A DNA stretch of 43,355 nucleotides, taken from NCBI RefSeq assembly GCF_000169155.1, contig NZ_AAWL01000021.1:1-43355 (forward strand). The letters are read 5' to 3'. Position numbers and translations under genes: made by a program. The notes under the pieces are model-generated. The model was not told the origin of the DNA. It worked only from the letters and a program-made list of their open reading frames with translations, and ran no database searches. Shown here piece by piece: positions 31,920-39,686 of this stretch (position 1 is the first letter of the stretch; every line of letters begins with the position of its first letter). Source of the DNA: Thermosinus carboxydivorans Nor1 (GTDB lineage: Bacteria > Bacillota > Negativicutes > Sporomusales > Thermosinaceae).

Positions 31920-32375
31920 CTATTTACCCCCTTGGGCGGCCGCCTTGTCGGCAAACAGCCGGTGGCGGGTGGTATAGCCGACCTTCTCGAGGACCACCTG
32001 GGCACCCAGCCGGTCGCGGCGGTTGATGACCACCGGCGCGAGCAGATTGGCCGTGGCGTCGTTTAAGGTAGTACGCACGGTGACAATGCTGAGCACCAGC
32101 GGCGGGTTGTCAGCCGCCAGCTTGAGCGCCGCGGCCGCATTATCATCGAGCTCAAACTGATAGTCGGGGAAAAACGCGAACGGCTCGACCACCAGAAAAG
32201 TCAAATCCGGGTCGGCCGCCGACTGCAGAAAAGCAAACGGACTGTCCGGCTGATGCGGCAGCAGGGCGAAAACCTTTTCGCCGGGAAAGCCGGGCAGCCC
32301 CTGGGGAAAGGCAATGATCTGTTCGTCCGGGACGTTTAGTTCGCCGAAGCGGGTACTTTTAATCAGCACGCGCAC
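31920..32375 (-). CDS. fliW: Flagellar assembly factor FliW
   Basis: FliW binds flagellin and, when free, CsrA, relieving repression of flagellin synthesis. The 151-residue protein has TRFGELNVPDEQIIAFPQGLPGFPGEKVFALL and FLVVEPFAFFPDY..ELDD, both typical. The start is a GTG behind AAAGGAG (32375), or a second GTG two codons on. Directly upstream stand repeat modules and hepT/mntA, where the yviE-like gene would be expected to adjoin. Confidence 0.95.
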   Translation of the reverse strand: MRVLIKSTRFGELNVPDEQIIAFPQGLPGFPGEKVFALLPHQPDSPFAFLQSAADPDLTFLVVEPFAFFPDYQFELDDNAAAALKLAADNPPLVLSIVTVRTTLNDATANLLAPVVINRRDRLGAQVVLEKVGYTTRHRLFADKAAAQGGK

Positions 32376-32408
32376 GCGCTCCTTTCATTGTTTTGGTTAA
32401 CAGTAGAG

Positions 32409-32506
32409 AACCATGAAAGCATTGAAGTTTAACCACGGAGGACACAGAGGCGCGATATTCATCGCGCTAAAGTTTAAAAAATATCCCCTCCGCGTCCTCC
32501 GCGGTT
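32409..32506 (-). repeat. Composite repeat: complete module B hairpin
   Basis: The clearest B copy. Read on the minus strand, arm AACCGCGGAGGACGCGGAG (32488-32506) pairs with CTCTGTGTCCTCCGTGGTT (32431-32449) over all 19 positions, three of them G-U. Inside is the stem-loop GCGCGA-TGAATA-TCGCGC (32450-32467). A tail AAACTTCAATGCTTTCATGGTT (32409-32430) follows. Module S abuts the other end. Confidence 0.85.
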
Positions 32507-32529
32507 CCATACCTCATACCTCATACTTT
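32507..32529. repeat. Module S: 7-bp tandem repeat overlapping the hepT stop
   Basis: TATGAGG units on the minus strand abutting module B; the first unit gives hepT its TGA stop (32521-32523). Confidence 0.8.
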
Positions 32530-32955
32530 ATCAACATACCTAGCCTTAACAGCTGTAATAATATATTCAATGTCCGCTAAATTCTTATGGACAATAGTGT
32601 ATAAAATCGCCGGGTCGAGCCGGGCATAGTCATGCACCAATACATTGCGGAACTGGGCCATTTTTTGCAGGGTGGGCAGCTTTTCCGGCGTCACTACTCC
32701 GTTTTCCGCCAGCACGGCAAAAATGTCTTTGTTGTCGGCCGGTTCCCGCCAGTGCTCGCTACTAATAATATGGCTGCCAATATCGAGCGCGCACTCGACC
32801 GCCAGCTGCAGCGTCCGCTCGACCGACCGCCTAAGCCATTTGTCACTTTTCAGTTTATCCAGTGTATTATCCGGATTGTCCCGTATTTCCGTTAAATCAC
32901 GGTAATATTCCTCAAGCAGCAGTAACTTAGCCGTAATTACGTTTGCATCAACCAC
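32521..32955 (-). CDS. hepT: HepT-like toxin (HEPN RNase)
   Basis: A 144-residue all-helical HEPN protein with the RNase motif R103-x4-H108-x-Y110 (RNVLVHDY). Paired with MntA it forms a type VII toxin-antitoxin system in which the antitoxin adds AMP groups next to the HEPN motif, here on the tyrosine. The start is a GTG behind AGGAGAG. It lies 15 bp after mntA. The last codons and stop run into a 7-bp repeat array, so the C-terminus may differ from relatives. Confidence 0.9.
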   Translation of the reverse strand: MVDANVITAKLLLLEEYYRDLTEIRDNPDNTLDKLKSDKWLRRSVERTLQLAVECALDIGSHIISSEHWREPADNKDIFAVLAENGVVTPEKLPTLQKMAQFRNVLVHDYARLDPAILYTIVHKNLADIEYIITAVKARYVDKV

Positions 32956-32970
32956 AGCTTTATCACTCTC

Positions 32971-33393
32971 CTAGTACCTGGCCAAGATGGCCTTGGCTCG
33001 GGCATCTAACCGCGGTTTAAGGTCAAAATACTCGCGCCGTGATTTTACTTCAAATGCCACGCGGTAGGCGTCGTCCTTGTTGACAACCAGGATGTTGTTT
33101 TGGCGCACGGCGTATTTAAGGAGCGGCGGCGCGCTATTTAGATCCACAACGTCAAATTCCAGGTGCGTTAACCGGCTTAAGTCGACGGCAAACGTCAATT
33201 TGGCGTCAAACCGTTCCAGCTCCGGCAAGCCGGGCACAAACAGCACGGCGATGTCGACGTCGCTACCCACCCGCGCCCGGCCGCTGGCACGCGAGCCAAA
33301 CAAATAGACGGTCGTCACTTGCGGCACCGCGGCAAAATACCGGGCGATCGTTTCAACCAGCTCGCCGGTTGTGGCGGTTATATCTTTTTCCAT
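32971..33393 (-). CDS. mntA: MntA-type nucleotidyltransferase antitoxin
   Basis: A 140-residue minimal nucleotidyltransferase with G33-S34-x10-D45-x-D47 (FGSRASGRARVGSDVDIAV), the metal-binding site that transfers AMP to HepT. GGGAGG before the ATG at 33393 sets the start; the frame is open 23 codons further. The hepT/mntA pair separates the yviE-like gene from fliW, which are normally adjacent, so it was probably inserted into the flagellar operon. Confidence 0.9.
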   Translation of the reverse strand: MEKDITATTGELVETIARYFAAVPQVTTVYLFGSRASGRARVGSDVDIAVLFVPGLPELERFDAKLTFAVDLSRLTHLEFDVVDLNSAPPLLKYAVRQNNILVVNKDDAYRVAFEVKSRREYFDLKPRLDARAKAILARY

Positions 33394-33446
33394 ACCCACC
33401 CTCCCATCAAATTCGCCGTTTCCTACCAAGACATAAGTGTGACTAC

Positions 33447-33602
33447 AAAACCATGAAAGCATTGAAGTCTAACCACGGAGATATCATGCCAATAAATTGG
33501 CACCACAAAAGCATAAAAACCGTTATTAAACCGCAGAGAGCACGGAGAGTGCGATATACATCGCACTTGGGGCTTTATTTTATCTGCGCGTCCTCCGTGG
33601 TT
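33447..33602 (-). repeat. Composite repeat: modules B and A nested
   Basis: Minus-strand order: B arm AACCACGGAGGACGCGCAGA, inner stem GTGCGAT-GTAT-ATCGCAC, second arm ending CTCTGCGGTT, then module A with CCAAT-TT-ATTGG, ending CTCCGTGGTT. The inner stem differs from other copies by a paired change (GTGCGAT/ATCGCAC for GCGCGAT/ATCGCGC). The tail ACTTCAATGCTTTCATGGTT follows. Confidence 0.8.
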
Positions 33603-33632
33603 CCAATCCTCATACCTCATACCTCATACCCA
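33603..33632. repeat. Module S: 7-bp tandem repeat
   Basis: TATGAGG units on the minus strand, directly abutting the composite at 33447-33602, as at 32.5 kb. Confidence 0.8.
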
Positions 33633-33690
33633 TTATACCACATTGCAAACCCTGGCAAAAACGGCATTCGGGAAACCAGCCCAAATGCCG

Positions 33691-34251
33691 CTAGACATAC
33701 ACATCATATTTATTTTCCGTGACCCACATCTTAATGCTCGGGTAGCGAGCGATGCGGACGTCAACCTTGCCCGGGGTGTACTCGCCTTCCACCTTGCCGG
33801 GCACAAACTCAGCGTTCACCCGGCCGCGCTGTACGTCGATCTCGGCCGGGCGGGCGGTATAGCGGATAATTGGCGGGTCGACCCAAGCCCAGGTGATGTC
33901 GGGCGGCGGGGGGTAATTACTCTCGATGGCCATGTTGACGATGGCGTCTTCGCCGCTCTCGATGGCCGCCATCCGGTCACCTTCTTCCGCGATGCGGCCG
34001 ACCGTTTCCAAGGCGGTACGGCGCCCCTGTTCGGCATTGACGCGCGCAAACTCGCTCGGGCCATAGATCCCCCGCGAGGCGCGGCACGGCGACTGGTCGA
34101 TATACAGCTCGCCCTTAGGCTGGCGAATTTCGACCCGGGCCGGCTCGGTCGCCAACTCCAAGCTGGCCGGCGTGGTCTTAAGATTAAGCGCGGCCGCATA
34201 GCTGGCAAACTCCAGCCGCGCCGTTTGAGTGCGAATATTTAAGTAAAGCAA
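33691..34251 (-). CDS. DUF6470 (YviE-like) flagellar-operon protein
   Basis: A 186-residue protein (LNIRTQTARLEFASYAAALNLKTTPASLELATEPARVEIRQPKGELYIDQS...) with the beta-rich pattern of YviE, the protein encoded between flgL and fliW in B. subtilis. Function unknown. The position after flgL is conserved here, though repeat modules separate it from flgL, and hepT/mntA plus repeats from fliW. The start is a TTG behind GGTGGTAGG; no better start is in frame. Confidence 0.8.
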   Translation of the reverse strand: MLYLNIRTQTARLEFASYAAALNLKTTPASLELATEPARVEIRQPKGELYIDQSPCRASRGIYGPSEFARVNAEQGRRTALETVGRIAEEGDRMAAIESGEDAIVNMAIESNYPPPPDITWAWVDPPIIRYTARPAEIDVQRGRVNAEFVPGKVEGEYTPGKVDVRIARYPSIKMWVTENKYDVYV

Positions 34252-34295
34252 AGCCTACCACCACCAAGGCATAATATATGCCTCCATTAGCGTTT

Positions 34296-34428
34296 AACCA
34301 TAGAGATAATCATGCCAATAAATTGGCATCACAAAGCATGAAAACTATTTTTCAACCACGGAGGACACAGAGGCGCGATATACATCGCGCTAAAGTTAAA
34401 AAATATCCCCTCCGCGTCCTCCGCGGTT
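34296..34428 (-). repeat. Composite repeat: modules B and A
   Basis: Minus-strand order B (arms AACCGCGGAGGACGCGGAG and CTCTGTGTCCTCCGTGGTT, inner stem GCGCGAT-GTAT-ATCGCGC) then A (hairpin with CCAAT-TT-ATTGG), ending TCTATGGTT. It fills nearly the whole gap between the yviE-like gene and flgL. Confidence 0.85.
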
Positions 34429-34466
34429 AACATAATATAACCATAATCGTTATAATAGCACTTTCC

Positions 34467-35438
34467 CTACTTCAAAAAATCCACCAGCGACGCGGGCATG
34501 ATGCGGGCGCCGACGGCTAACGCCGAGCGGTAGACGTTCTCGCTGGTCTTAAAGTCAATAATCGCCTTGGGCATATCGAGGTCCTCGTTGGCCGAGATGT
34601 CGCCGGTAATAGTTGTGTTATCCTGCTCCAGCATATTCTGGGCCATTTCGTACATCGACATGCGGGTACCGATTTTCGTCTGGGCATTGAGGATACGAGT
34701 GTGGATCTCGTCAATCCAGGCCATACCCTGGTTCGACAGCCACTGAACGTCCGGGTTAGGCTTTTCCAGTTCAGCCTTAATCTTTAAGAGCTGGTCGAAA
34801 GCCTTGGCGATATAAATCGTCTGGCCATTTTCCTTTACCGACGTAAGGCCGAACACGTCCGCGCCTGTCACATTGACCGAATCCTGCTGCGGATTGATAG
34901 CGCCGGGATAAATGCGCATCGAAATCGCGTTAATATCGCCGCTGTACACCACCGCTTCAAACTCGTCGCCAGTCACGCTCGGGTCAGGGTCGACCATCCG
35001 CCGCTCAAACGGCGTGGTCTTGTCTTTTTGCCCGGCGAAAATATAGCGGTCGCCGATCTTAGTGTTGGCGACTTGCACGGCATGGTCGATCAGGCCGTTT
35101 ATTTCCTGGGCAATAGCGGCAAACGCCTCGGTCGGATTGGGCCCCACCGCCTCGATTGTCAGTTCCTTGGCCCGGATGACGATCGAGCTTAAGTCGGACA
35201 AAGCGCCGTCGGTCGTCTCCAACCAGGACAAGGCGTCTTTGACATTCTGCGTGAACTGTTCGTTCATGGCCAGATTGGTATTAAACCGCAGGCTGCGGAT
35301 GGTCTTGATAGGGTCGTCGGACGGCCGGTGGATAGCCTTGCCGTCAGCCAGCTGTTCCTGGATCTCGTTCTGCCGCTCCAAGGCCTTGTTAAGGCTATTG
35401 AGAAAATTATAGCTAATAATGTTATTAGTTATCCGCAT
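34467..35438 (-). CDS. flgL: Flagellar hook-associated protein 3
   Basis: FlgL forms the junction between FlgK and the flagellin filament outside the cell. The 323-residue protein starts MRITNNIISYNFLNSLNKALERQNEIQEQLADGKAIHRPSDDP, flagellin-like, and ends with the coiled region ANEDLDMPKAIIDFKTSENVYRSALAVGARIMPASLVDFLK. GGAGGTG before the ATG. It follows flgK by 13 bp in one operon. Confidence 0.95.
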   Translation of the reverse strand: MRITNNIISYNFLNSLNKALERQNEIQEQLADGKAIHRPSDDPIKTIRSLRFNTNLAMNEQFTQNVKDALSWLETTDGALSDLSSIVIRAKELTIEAVGPNPTEAFAAIAQEINGLIDHAVQVANTKIGDRYIFAGQKDKTTPFERRMVDPDPSVTGDEFEAVVYSGDINAISMRIYPGAINPQQDSVNVTGADVFGLTSVKENGQTIYIAKAFDQLLKIKAELEKPNPDVQWLSNQGMAWIDEIHTRILNAQTKIGTRMSMYEMAQNMLEQDNTTITGDISANEDLDMPKAIIDFKTSENVYRSALAVGARIMPASLVDFLK

Positions 35439-35451
35439 AGGCTGTCACCTC

Positions 35452-36936
35452 CTACCGGCCGACTACACCGGTGCCGTTGATCAATTTATCCAACATCTCG
35501 TCAATGGCGGTAACTACCCGGGCGGCCGCGTTGTAGCCTTGCTGGTAGCGAATCATATTGGTCATTTCCTCGTCCATGTTGACCCCGGCCACCGACTCGC
35601 GCCAGTTGCGGATCTGGCTTACCAGCGTCTTCTGATTTTCCGCCAGCCGCTTCGCGTCCTGGGACTGAACGCCCAGTTTGCCGATGAACGCGTTGTAGTA
35701 GCTATCCAGCGTGGCGTTGTCCAGGGTCGGACTTGTTACGGTCTTGAGTAGGTTGCTCAAGGCAACGGCATGGTCGCCGCTGGCCACTCCCATGGCAACG
35801 TCCGAGCGGGCGGCGATCAGGGCGGTATCGACGATAGTCGAAGAAGTAAAGGCCTGCAAATACTCGGCCTTGGTCGCAGGGCTCGCGCCGCCGGTGACGA
35901 AAAAGTCATTGCCGGTAGCAGTGTCGGCTAGCCCATAGCCGTCCCGGTGCAGACTGTTAAAATCCGTCAGAAAGAACTGGCTCATGGTCGCCAGCTTGTC
36001 AAGGTAGCCTTTCACGCCGGTTGCATCGCGCATCGCCAGGAGGCCCTTGATCTCTCCCTTATTGCCTTCAGGGAAAACAACGGCCGTGCCGCCCTGCATA
36101 AAGCGGCTGCCGGATGGCACCGTCCCGCCGTAAACGACATTATAGACCTCATAGCCATAGTCGCTATCTTTTTGGGAAACAACGCCGAGCTCATTGCGGG
36201 TATTGCCGTCCACCAAGAGCACATTGCCAGTGCGTACGATATAGTTGCCGTACTTGTCCTCGGTCACCGTCACGCCCACCAGCGTCGACAGCTGGTCGAC
36301 CAAAAGGTCGCGCCGGTCGCGCAGGTCATTGGCATGGTCACGGCCGCCGGTTTCAATCAGGGCGATCTGCTTGTTGAGCGATAAAATTTCCGACGTAATC
36401 TGGTTGACCTTGTTGACCTTAATCTCAACAACCGAGTTGATATCGGCCACCATGTCCTTAAGCTGTTGGGCAGCATGGCCAATGGCGTTCACCAGCTCCA
36501 CCCCGCGCTGCTGCAAGGCGGCGCGGGCGCCATCGTCTGAGGCGTTGGTGGACAGCGTCTGCCAGGCCTGCCAAAAATTATTCAGCACCGTCTGCAGGCC
36601 GTATTCCGACGGTTCGCGAAAAACGCCCTCGATTTTGCTTAGAATTTCCGTCGCCGTTTCCCCATAGCCAAGCGACGAGTTTTCTTGCCAGAACTGGCGG
36701 TCGATAAAGCTGTCCCTGGCCCGGGTGACGGCCTCGACGGCCGCGCCGGTGCCCAGCTGCATAGGGCCGTACTCGCCGTACAGCGTCTCCGGCCGCGTGG
36801 AAACAATCGACGCCAGCTGGCGGGAATAGCCCTCGGTATTGGCGTTGCTGATATTGTGGCCAACCGTATCAAGAGCGATTTGGTTGGCGTAAATGCCGCG
36901 GGTTAACGCGTTTAAGCCGCTGAAAGTAGAACGCAT
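35452..36936 (-). CDS. flgK: Flagellar hook-associated protein 1
   Basis: FlgK joins the hook to FlgL. The 494-residue protein shows the rod/hook N-terminus STFSGLNALTRGIYANQIALDTVGHNISNANTEGYSRQ, FLTDFNSLHRDGYGL in the middle, and the C-terminal SVAGVNMDEEMTNMIRYQQGYNAAARVVTAIDEMLDKLING. It follows flgN by 18 bp. Its length is usual for Firmicutes with a small variable domain. Confidence 0.96.
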   Translation of the reverse strand: MRSTFSGLNALTRGIYANQIALDTVGHNISNANTEGYSRQLASIVSTRPETLYGEYGPMQLGTGAAVEAVTRARDSFIDRQFWQENSSLGYGETATEILSKIEGVFREPSEYGLQTVLNNFWQAWQTLSTNASDDGARAALQQRGVELVNAIGHAAQQLKDMVADINSVVEIKVNKVNQITSEILSLNKQIALIETGGRDHANDLRDRRDLLVDQLSTLVGVTVTEDKYGNYIVRTGNVLLVDGNTRNELGVVSQKDSDYGYEVYNVVYGGTVPSGSRFMQGGTAVVFPEGNKGEIKGLLAMRDATGVKGYLDKLATMSQFFLTDFNSLHRDGYGLADTATGNDFFVTGGASPATKAEYLQAFTSSTIVDTALIAARSDVAMGVASGDHAVALSNLLKTVTSPTLDNATLDSYYNAFIGKLGVQSQDAKRLAENQKTLVSQIRNWRESVAGVNMDEEMTNMIRYQQGYNAAARVVTAIDEMLDKLINGTGVVGR

Positions 36937-36954
36937 GTGTCGTCGACTCTCCCA

Positions 36955-37443
36955 TTATACTTTAGTGTCCAAAAGCGTCCTACGCGCCGCCGGCTGCCCA
37001 GCGCCCTGGGGCGGTCCGTAAGTGGGCCCGGCCGAGGCCTGCGTCAGGACGTTGATGTTATATTGGATAATTTTTAGAGCCTGCTCAATAAGCTGCGTAT
37101 TGAGCTCATTGAGCGGCGCCAGTTTCTCCAGAGCAGCGCGCAGTTCGCCGCCGAGCGCGGCAATCCGGTCGGCGGCCTGGCCGTCGGCCAGTTCGCCGAC
37201 CTTGGCCAGCGTGATGTCCTGTGGTGACAGGCCATGAGCGGCGGCAATGCGGCCAATCAGCTTCTCGCGCTGCGCGTCCAGTTTGCCGGCCTGAATTATG
37301 AGCAACTCTTCCTGCCGGGTGATGGCCTCCAACGCCGGCGCATTACCGGCCACCAGCACGGCGCGCTTCTCTTCCGCCAAGCGCACCAGGGCCTGGTACA
37401 GCGCCACCATCTCACCCAATACGGCAATAAGCTCGTCCCACAT
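36955..37443 (-). CDS. flgN: FlgN family flagellar export chaperone
   Basis: FlgN keeps FlgK and FlgL unpolymerised before export. A 162-residue, mostly helical protein (ELIAVLGEMVALYQALVRLAEEKRAVLVAGNAPALEAITRQEELLI) with the flexible C-terminus NINVLTQASAGPTYGPPQGAG. Encoded directly before flgK, which is the conserved order. AAAGGGGA before the ATG. Confidence 0.9.
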   Translation of the reverse strand: MWDELIAVLGEMVALYQALVRLAEEKRAVLVAGNAPALEAITRQEELLIIQAGKLDAQREKLIGRIAAAHGLSPQDITLAKVGELADGQAADRIAALGGELRAALEKLAPLNELNTQLIEQALKIIQYNINVLTQASAGPTYGPPQGAGQPAARRTLLDTKV

Positions 37444-37457
37444 CGTCCCATTCCCCT

Positions 37458-37757
37458 TTAGCGCAAGCGGTCAGCTACAATCCGGCCGAGCATCTTGTCC
37501 GCAATCTCCTTCGCGTCCACATGATAATTGCCGGTAGCGATGCGGTCGGCCAGTTCCTTAACCTTATCCTCGCGCACCTCGGGCATATTCTTGAGCGCCT
37601 GCAAGATTTGGCTGAACTCCTGGGCCTGGGCCGACAAAACCACTTCGTCCGTCCGCTGGACAGGGCCGGCGCTCGGCGGTTTGGCATTCTTGCCCACTTT
37701 GGTCTGCTCGCCGTAAACCTTGAGAATATTTTGCACTTGCGTATTGGAGATTATCAT
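37458..37757 (-). CDS. flgM: Anti-sigma-28 factor FlgM
   Basis: FlgM holds sigma-28 inactive until the hook is complete and FlgM is exported. The 99-residue protein starts MIISNTQVQNILKVYGEQ and has the C-terminal sigma-binding helices (VREDKVKELADRIATGNYHVDAKEIADKMLGRI). It probably regulates the sigma-28-like promoters found at flaG and flagellin in this window. First gene of flgM-flgN-flgK-flgL; a composite repeat lies upstream, between it and yvyF. Confidence 0.94.
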   Translation of the reverse strand: MIISNTQVQNILKVYGEQTKVGKNAKPPSAGPVQRTDEVVLSAQAQEFSQILQALKNMPEVREDKVKELADRIATGNYHVDAKEIADKMLGRIVADRLR

Positions 37758-37795
37758 TTATTTCACCCCGCTCGGTTTGAGCATTACCTTTATTT

Positions 37796-37928
37796 AACCG
37801 CAGAGGACGCGGAGAAAAAATTTTATTTAAAAACCTTAGCGCGATGAATATCCGCCTCTGTGTCCTCCGTGGTTAAACATGGTTTTCGTGGTTTGTGATG
37901 CCAATGTATTGACACGCACATCTTGGTT
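37796..37928 (+). repeat. Composite repeat: modules B and A (plus orientation)
   Basis: AACCGCAGAGGACGCGGAG pairs with the arm ending CTGTGTCCTCCGTGGTT; then module A with a changed hairpin (CAAT-GT-ATTG) and the end TCTTGGTT. It separates yvyF from flgM. The remainder of 37758-38049 holds nothing clear. Confidence 0.8.
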
Positions 37929-38049
37929 CCTATTAGTCCTATAATTAGTATCGATAAAAACGGCGAGGACATTAATCCCCGCCATTCAACGATTATTGCG
38001 CTTTTTCTGTGTTTAGCAGTTTCTGACGGCTTTTTTCGCCTGATTGCTA

Positions 38050-38442
38050 CTACTCGCGTTTGAAGATATCCTTGGTATACATGCGCGACCGGTCCTGACC
38101 CGCTGCGGGCTCTTCCTTCTTTTCCGGCGGCAATTGTTCCAGAATATTTCGGCTGCACTTGGCACACACCCGCCCCCTGGTGATGGGCTCGCCGCACACC
38201 TCGCACGGGTATGACACCTCGGCCCCGATAATAATCCGCCCGGCTTTGATCATTCGCATGATAATTTTATGTTTCACGCCAGTCGCCTGATGGATCTCCT
38301 CCAGCGACGCCCGCTTGACTTCGCGCAAATAATCGGCCACTTTTAGCTCGTCTTCTTCTTGCTTCCGGTAACACTCCGGACAAATCCCCGCCGGATTATC
38401 GACAAACAACTTGCCGCAATCGGGACAATGCTTCAGCGCCAT
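38050..38442 (-). CDS. yvyF: Flagellar operon protein YvyF (TIGR03826 type)
   Basis: A 130-residue protein with two zinc knuckles, CPDC..CPEC at the N-terminus and CEVC..CAKC near residues 80-100, and a helix-turn-helix-like middle (VADYLREVKRASLEEIHQATGVKHKIIMRMIKAGRI). It matches the family encoded between comFC and flgM in Bacillus; the function is unclear. The ATG at 38442 lies behind GGGTGGGG and is preferred over a GTG two codons upstream. Stop near the charged tail TKDIFKRE. Confidence 0.88.
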   Translation of the reverse strand: MALKHCPDCGKLFVDNPAGICPECYRKQEEDELKVADYLREVKRASLEEIHQATGVKHKIIMRMIKAGRIIIGAEVSYPCEVCGEPITRGRVCAKCSRNILEQLPPEKKEEPAAGQDRSRMYTKDIFKRE

Positions 38443-38474
38443 CTCCACCCCACCCGATTTATATAAATTTATAT

Positions 38475-38575
38475 AACCACAAAGTACGCAAAGAACACAA
38501 AGGGTTACGGGCGCGACATCCGTCGCGCCAAACTAAAGTCTTCGCGTTACTTCGCGTTCTTTGCGTCCTACCATG
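38475..38575. repeat. Module B variant (AACCACAAAG type)
   Basis: Arms AACCACAAAGTACGCAAAGA and TTCGCGTTCTTTGCGTCC around an inner stem GGCGCGAC-ATCC-GTCGCGCC. Same plan as B but with different arm sequence. Confidence 0.7.
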
Positions 38576-38608
38576 AAAGCCAGTAATTACAAAATAGGGA
38601 ATATAAGG

Positions 38609-38750
38609 AACCGCAGAGGACGCGGAGGAATTTAAATTATATTATATTCTTCGCGTGATGGATATCACGCGCTCTGTGTCCTCCGTGGTTAAACTTCAAT
38701 GTTTTCATATTTTGTGGTGCCAATTTATTGGCATGAATATCTTCGCGGTT
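38609..38750 (+). repeat. Composite repeat: modules B and A (plus orientation)
   Basis: Arm AACCGCAGAGGACGCGGAG pairs with CTCTGTGTCCTCCGTGGTT at 18 of 19 positions (three G-U). Inner stem GCGTGAT-GG-ATATCACGC. Then TTAAACTTCAATGTTTTCAT and module A (CCAAT-TT-ATTGG), ending CTTCGCGGTT. The remaining 38751-38917 holds only TCCTTGCAGGA at 38847 and an AAAGG ribosome site. Confidence 0.85.
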
Positions 38751-38917
38751 TATAGTTTTATATACTTTATTATACCCCAAAAGACGCCCGTCCGGCCACT
38801 AGGACGTTCGACTTATTTCCCGGGAAACGGCCAATTTTTTTTGTTGTCCTTGCAGGATTATGCCGAACCATAGGTGAATAAACTATTGCTTAACTCTAAG
38901 ACGAAAGGCAGTCTACT

Positions 38918-39520
38918 TTGTATATGCTTACATTGATGCAAGCTCCTGACGTCTATACAAGCGATGGGGAAACAGTCCATAGCGTGATCGCCAATCTGCT
39001 CCATCTTATCGAACTGAAGAACGCCAAACTGTTTCTCCACAGTCACCAAGTGGCCAATTACGCTGTCAGCGTGGCCGCGAAAATGCGCCTGCCCCGCGAG
39101 GAAATTGAGCGTATCCGCCTGGCGGCCCTGCTGCACGATATTGGGCACCTTACCGTGCCTAACGCCATTTTGGCGAAAATGCCGTATGTGACGACGCGGG
39201 AAATGAGTGTATATAAAAATCACTGCAACGCCGGCAGCTATATGCTGGAAAACATTGCTGCCTGTCAGGAGCTGATCCCCTATATCCGCTATCACCATGA
39301 GCGGTGGGACGGCAAAGGCTACCCGAAGCGGCTCAAAGGCGTAAACATCCCGCTCGGGGCGCGCATCATCGCCGTCGTCAACCACTATGACCGCTATATC
39401 AATCCGTGCACGCAGAACTGGGTAAAAACCAAGGACGAAGCGGTCCGGGAGCTCTTAAGCCATTCTGGCATGGCCTTCGACCCCGAGGTGGTCAAAGCCT
39501 TTATCGACGCGTTGGGATAA
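38918..39520 (+). CDS. HD-GYP domain protein (putative c-di-GMP phosphodiesterase)
   Basis: A 200-residue HD-GYP protein with the metal-binding HD (LLHDIGH, His73-Asp74), NHCNAGSYMLE, and the signature YHHERWDGKGYPKRLKG (about 125-141). Full catalytic set, so hydrolysis of cyclic di-GMP is plausible, and this would link second-messenger level with the adjacent flagellar genes. There is no receiver or membrane domain. The start is a TTG nine bases after AAAGG; an ATG two codons on is the alternative. It is the only plus-strand gene in this part and is flanked by composite repeats on both sides. Confidence 0.9.
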   Translation: MYMLTLMQAPDVYTSDGETVHSVIANLLHLIELKNAKLFLHSHQVANYAVSVAAKMRLPREEIERIRLAALLHDIGHLTVPNAILAKMPYVTTREMSVYKNHCNAGSYMLENIAACQELIPYIRYHHERWDGKGYPKRLKGVNIPLGARIIAVVNHYDRYINPCTQNWVKTKDEAVRELLSHSGMAFDPEVVKAFIDALG

Positions 39521-39528
39521 CATTTATT

Positions 39529-39669
39529 AACCACAGCGGACGCGGAGGAATTTGATTTATATATATTCTACGCGTGATGGATATCACGCGCTCTGTGTCC
39601 TCCGTGGTTAGACTTCAATGTTTTCATTGTTTGTGGTGCCAATTTATTGGCATGATTATCTTTGTGGTT
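39529..39669 (+). repeat. Composite repeat: modules B and A (plus orientation)
   Basis: Runs from 8 bp after the HD-GYP stop to 17 bp before the comFC stop. Arms AACCACAGCGGACGCGGAG and CTCTGTGTCCTCCGTGGTT (17 of 19 paired, two G-U), inner stem GCGTGAT-GG-ATATCACGC, then module A, ending CTTTGTGGTT. Near-identical in plan to 38609-38750, so the HD-GYP gene stands between two like-oriented copies. Confidence 0.88.
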
Positions 39670-39686
39670 ACAACCGGTTAAAATAA

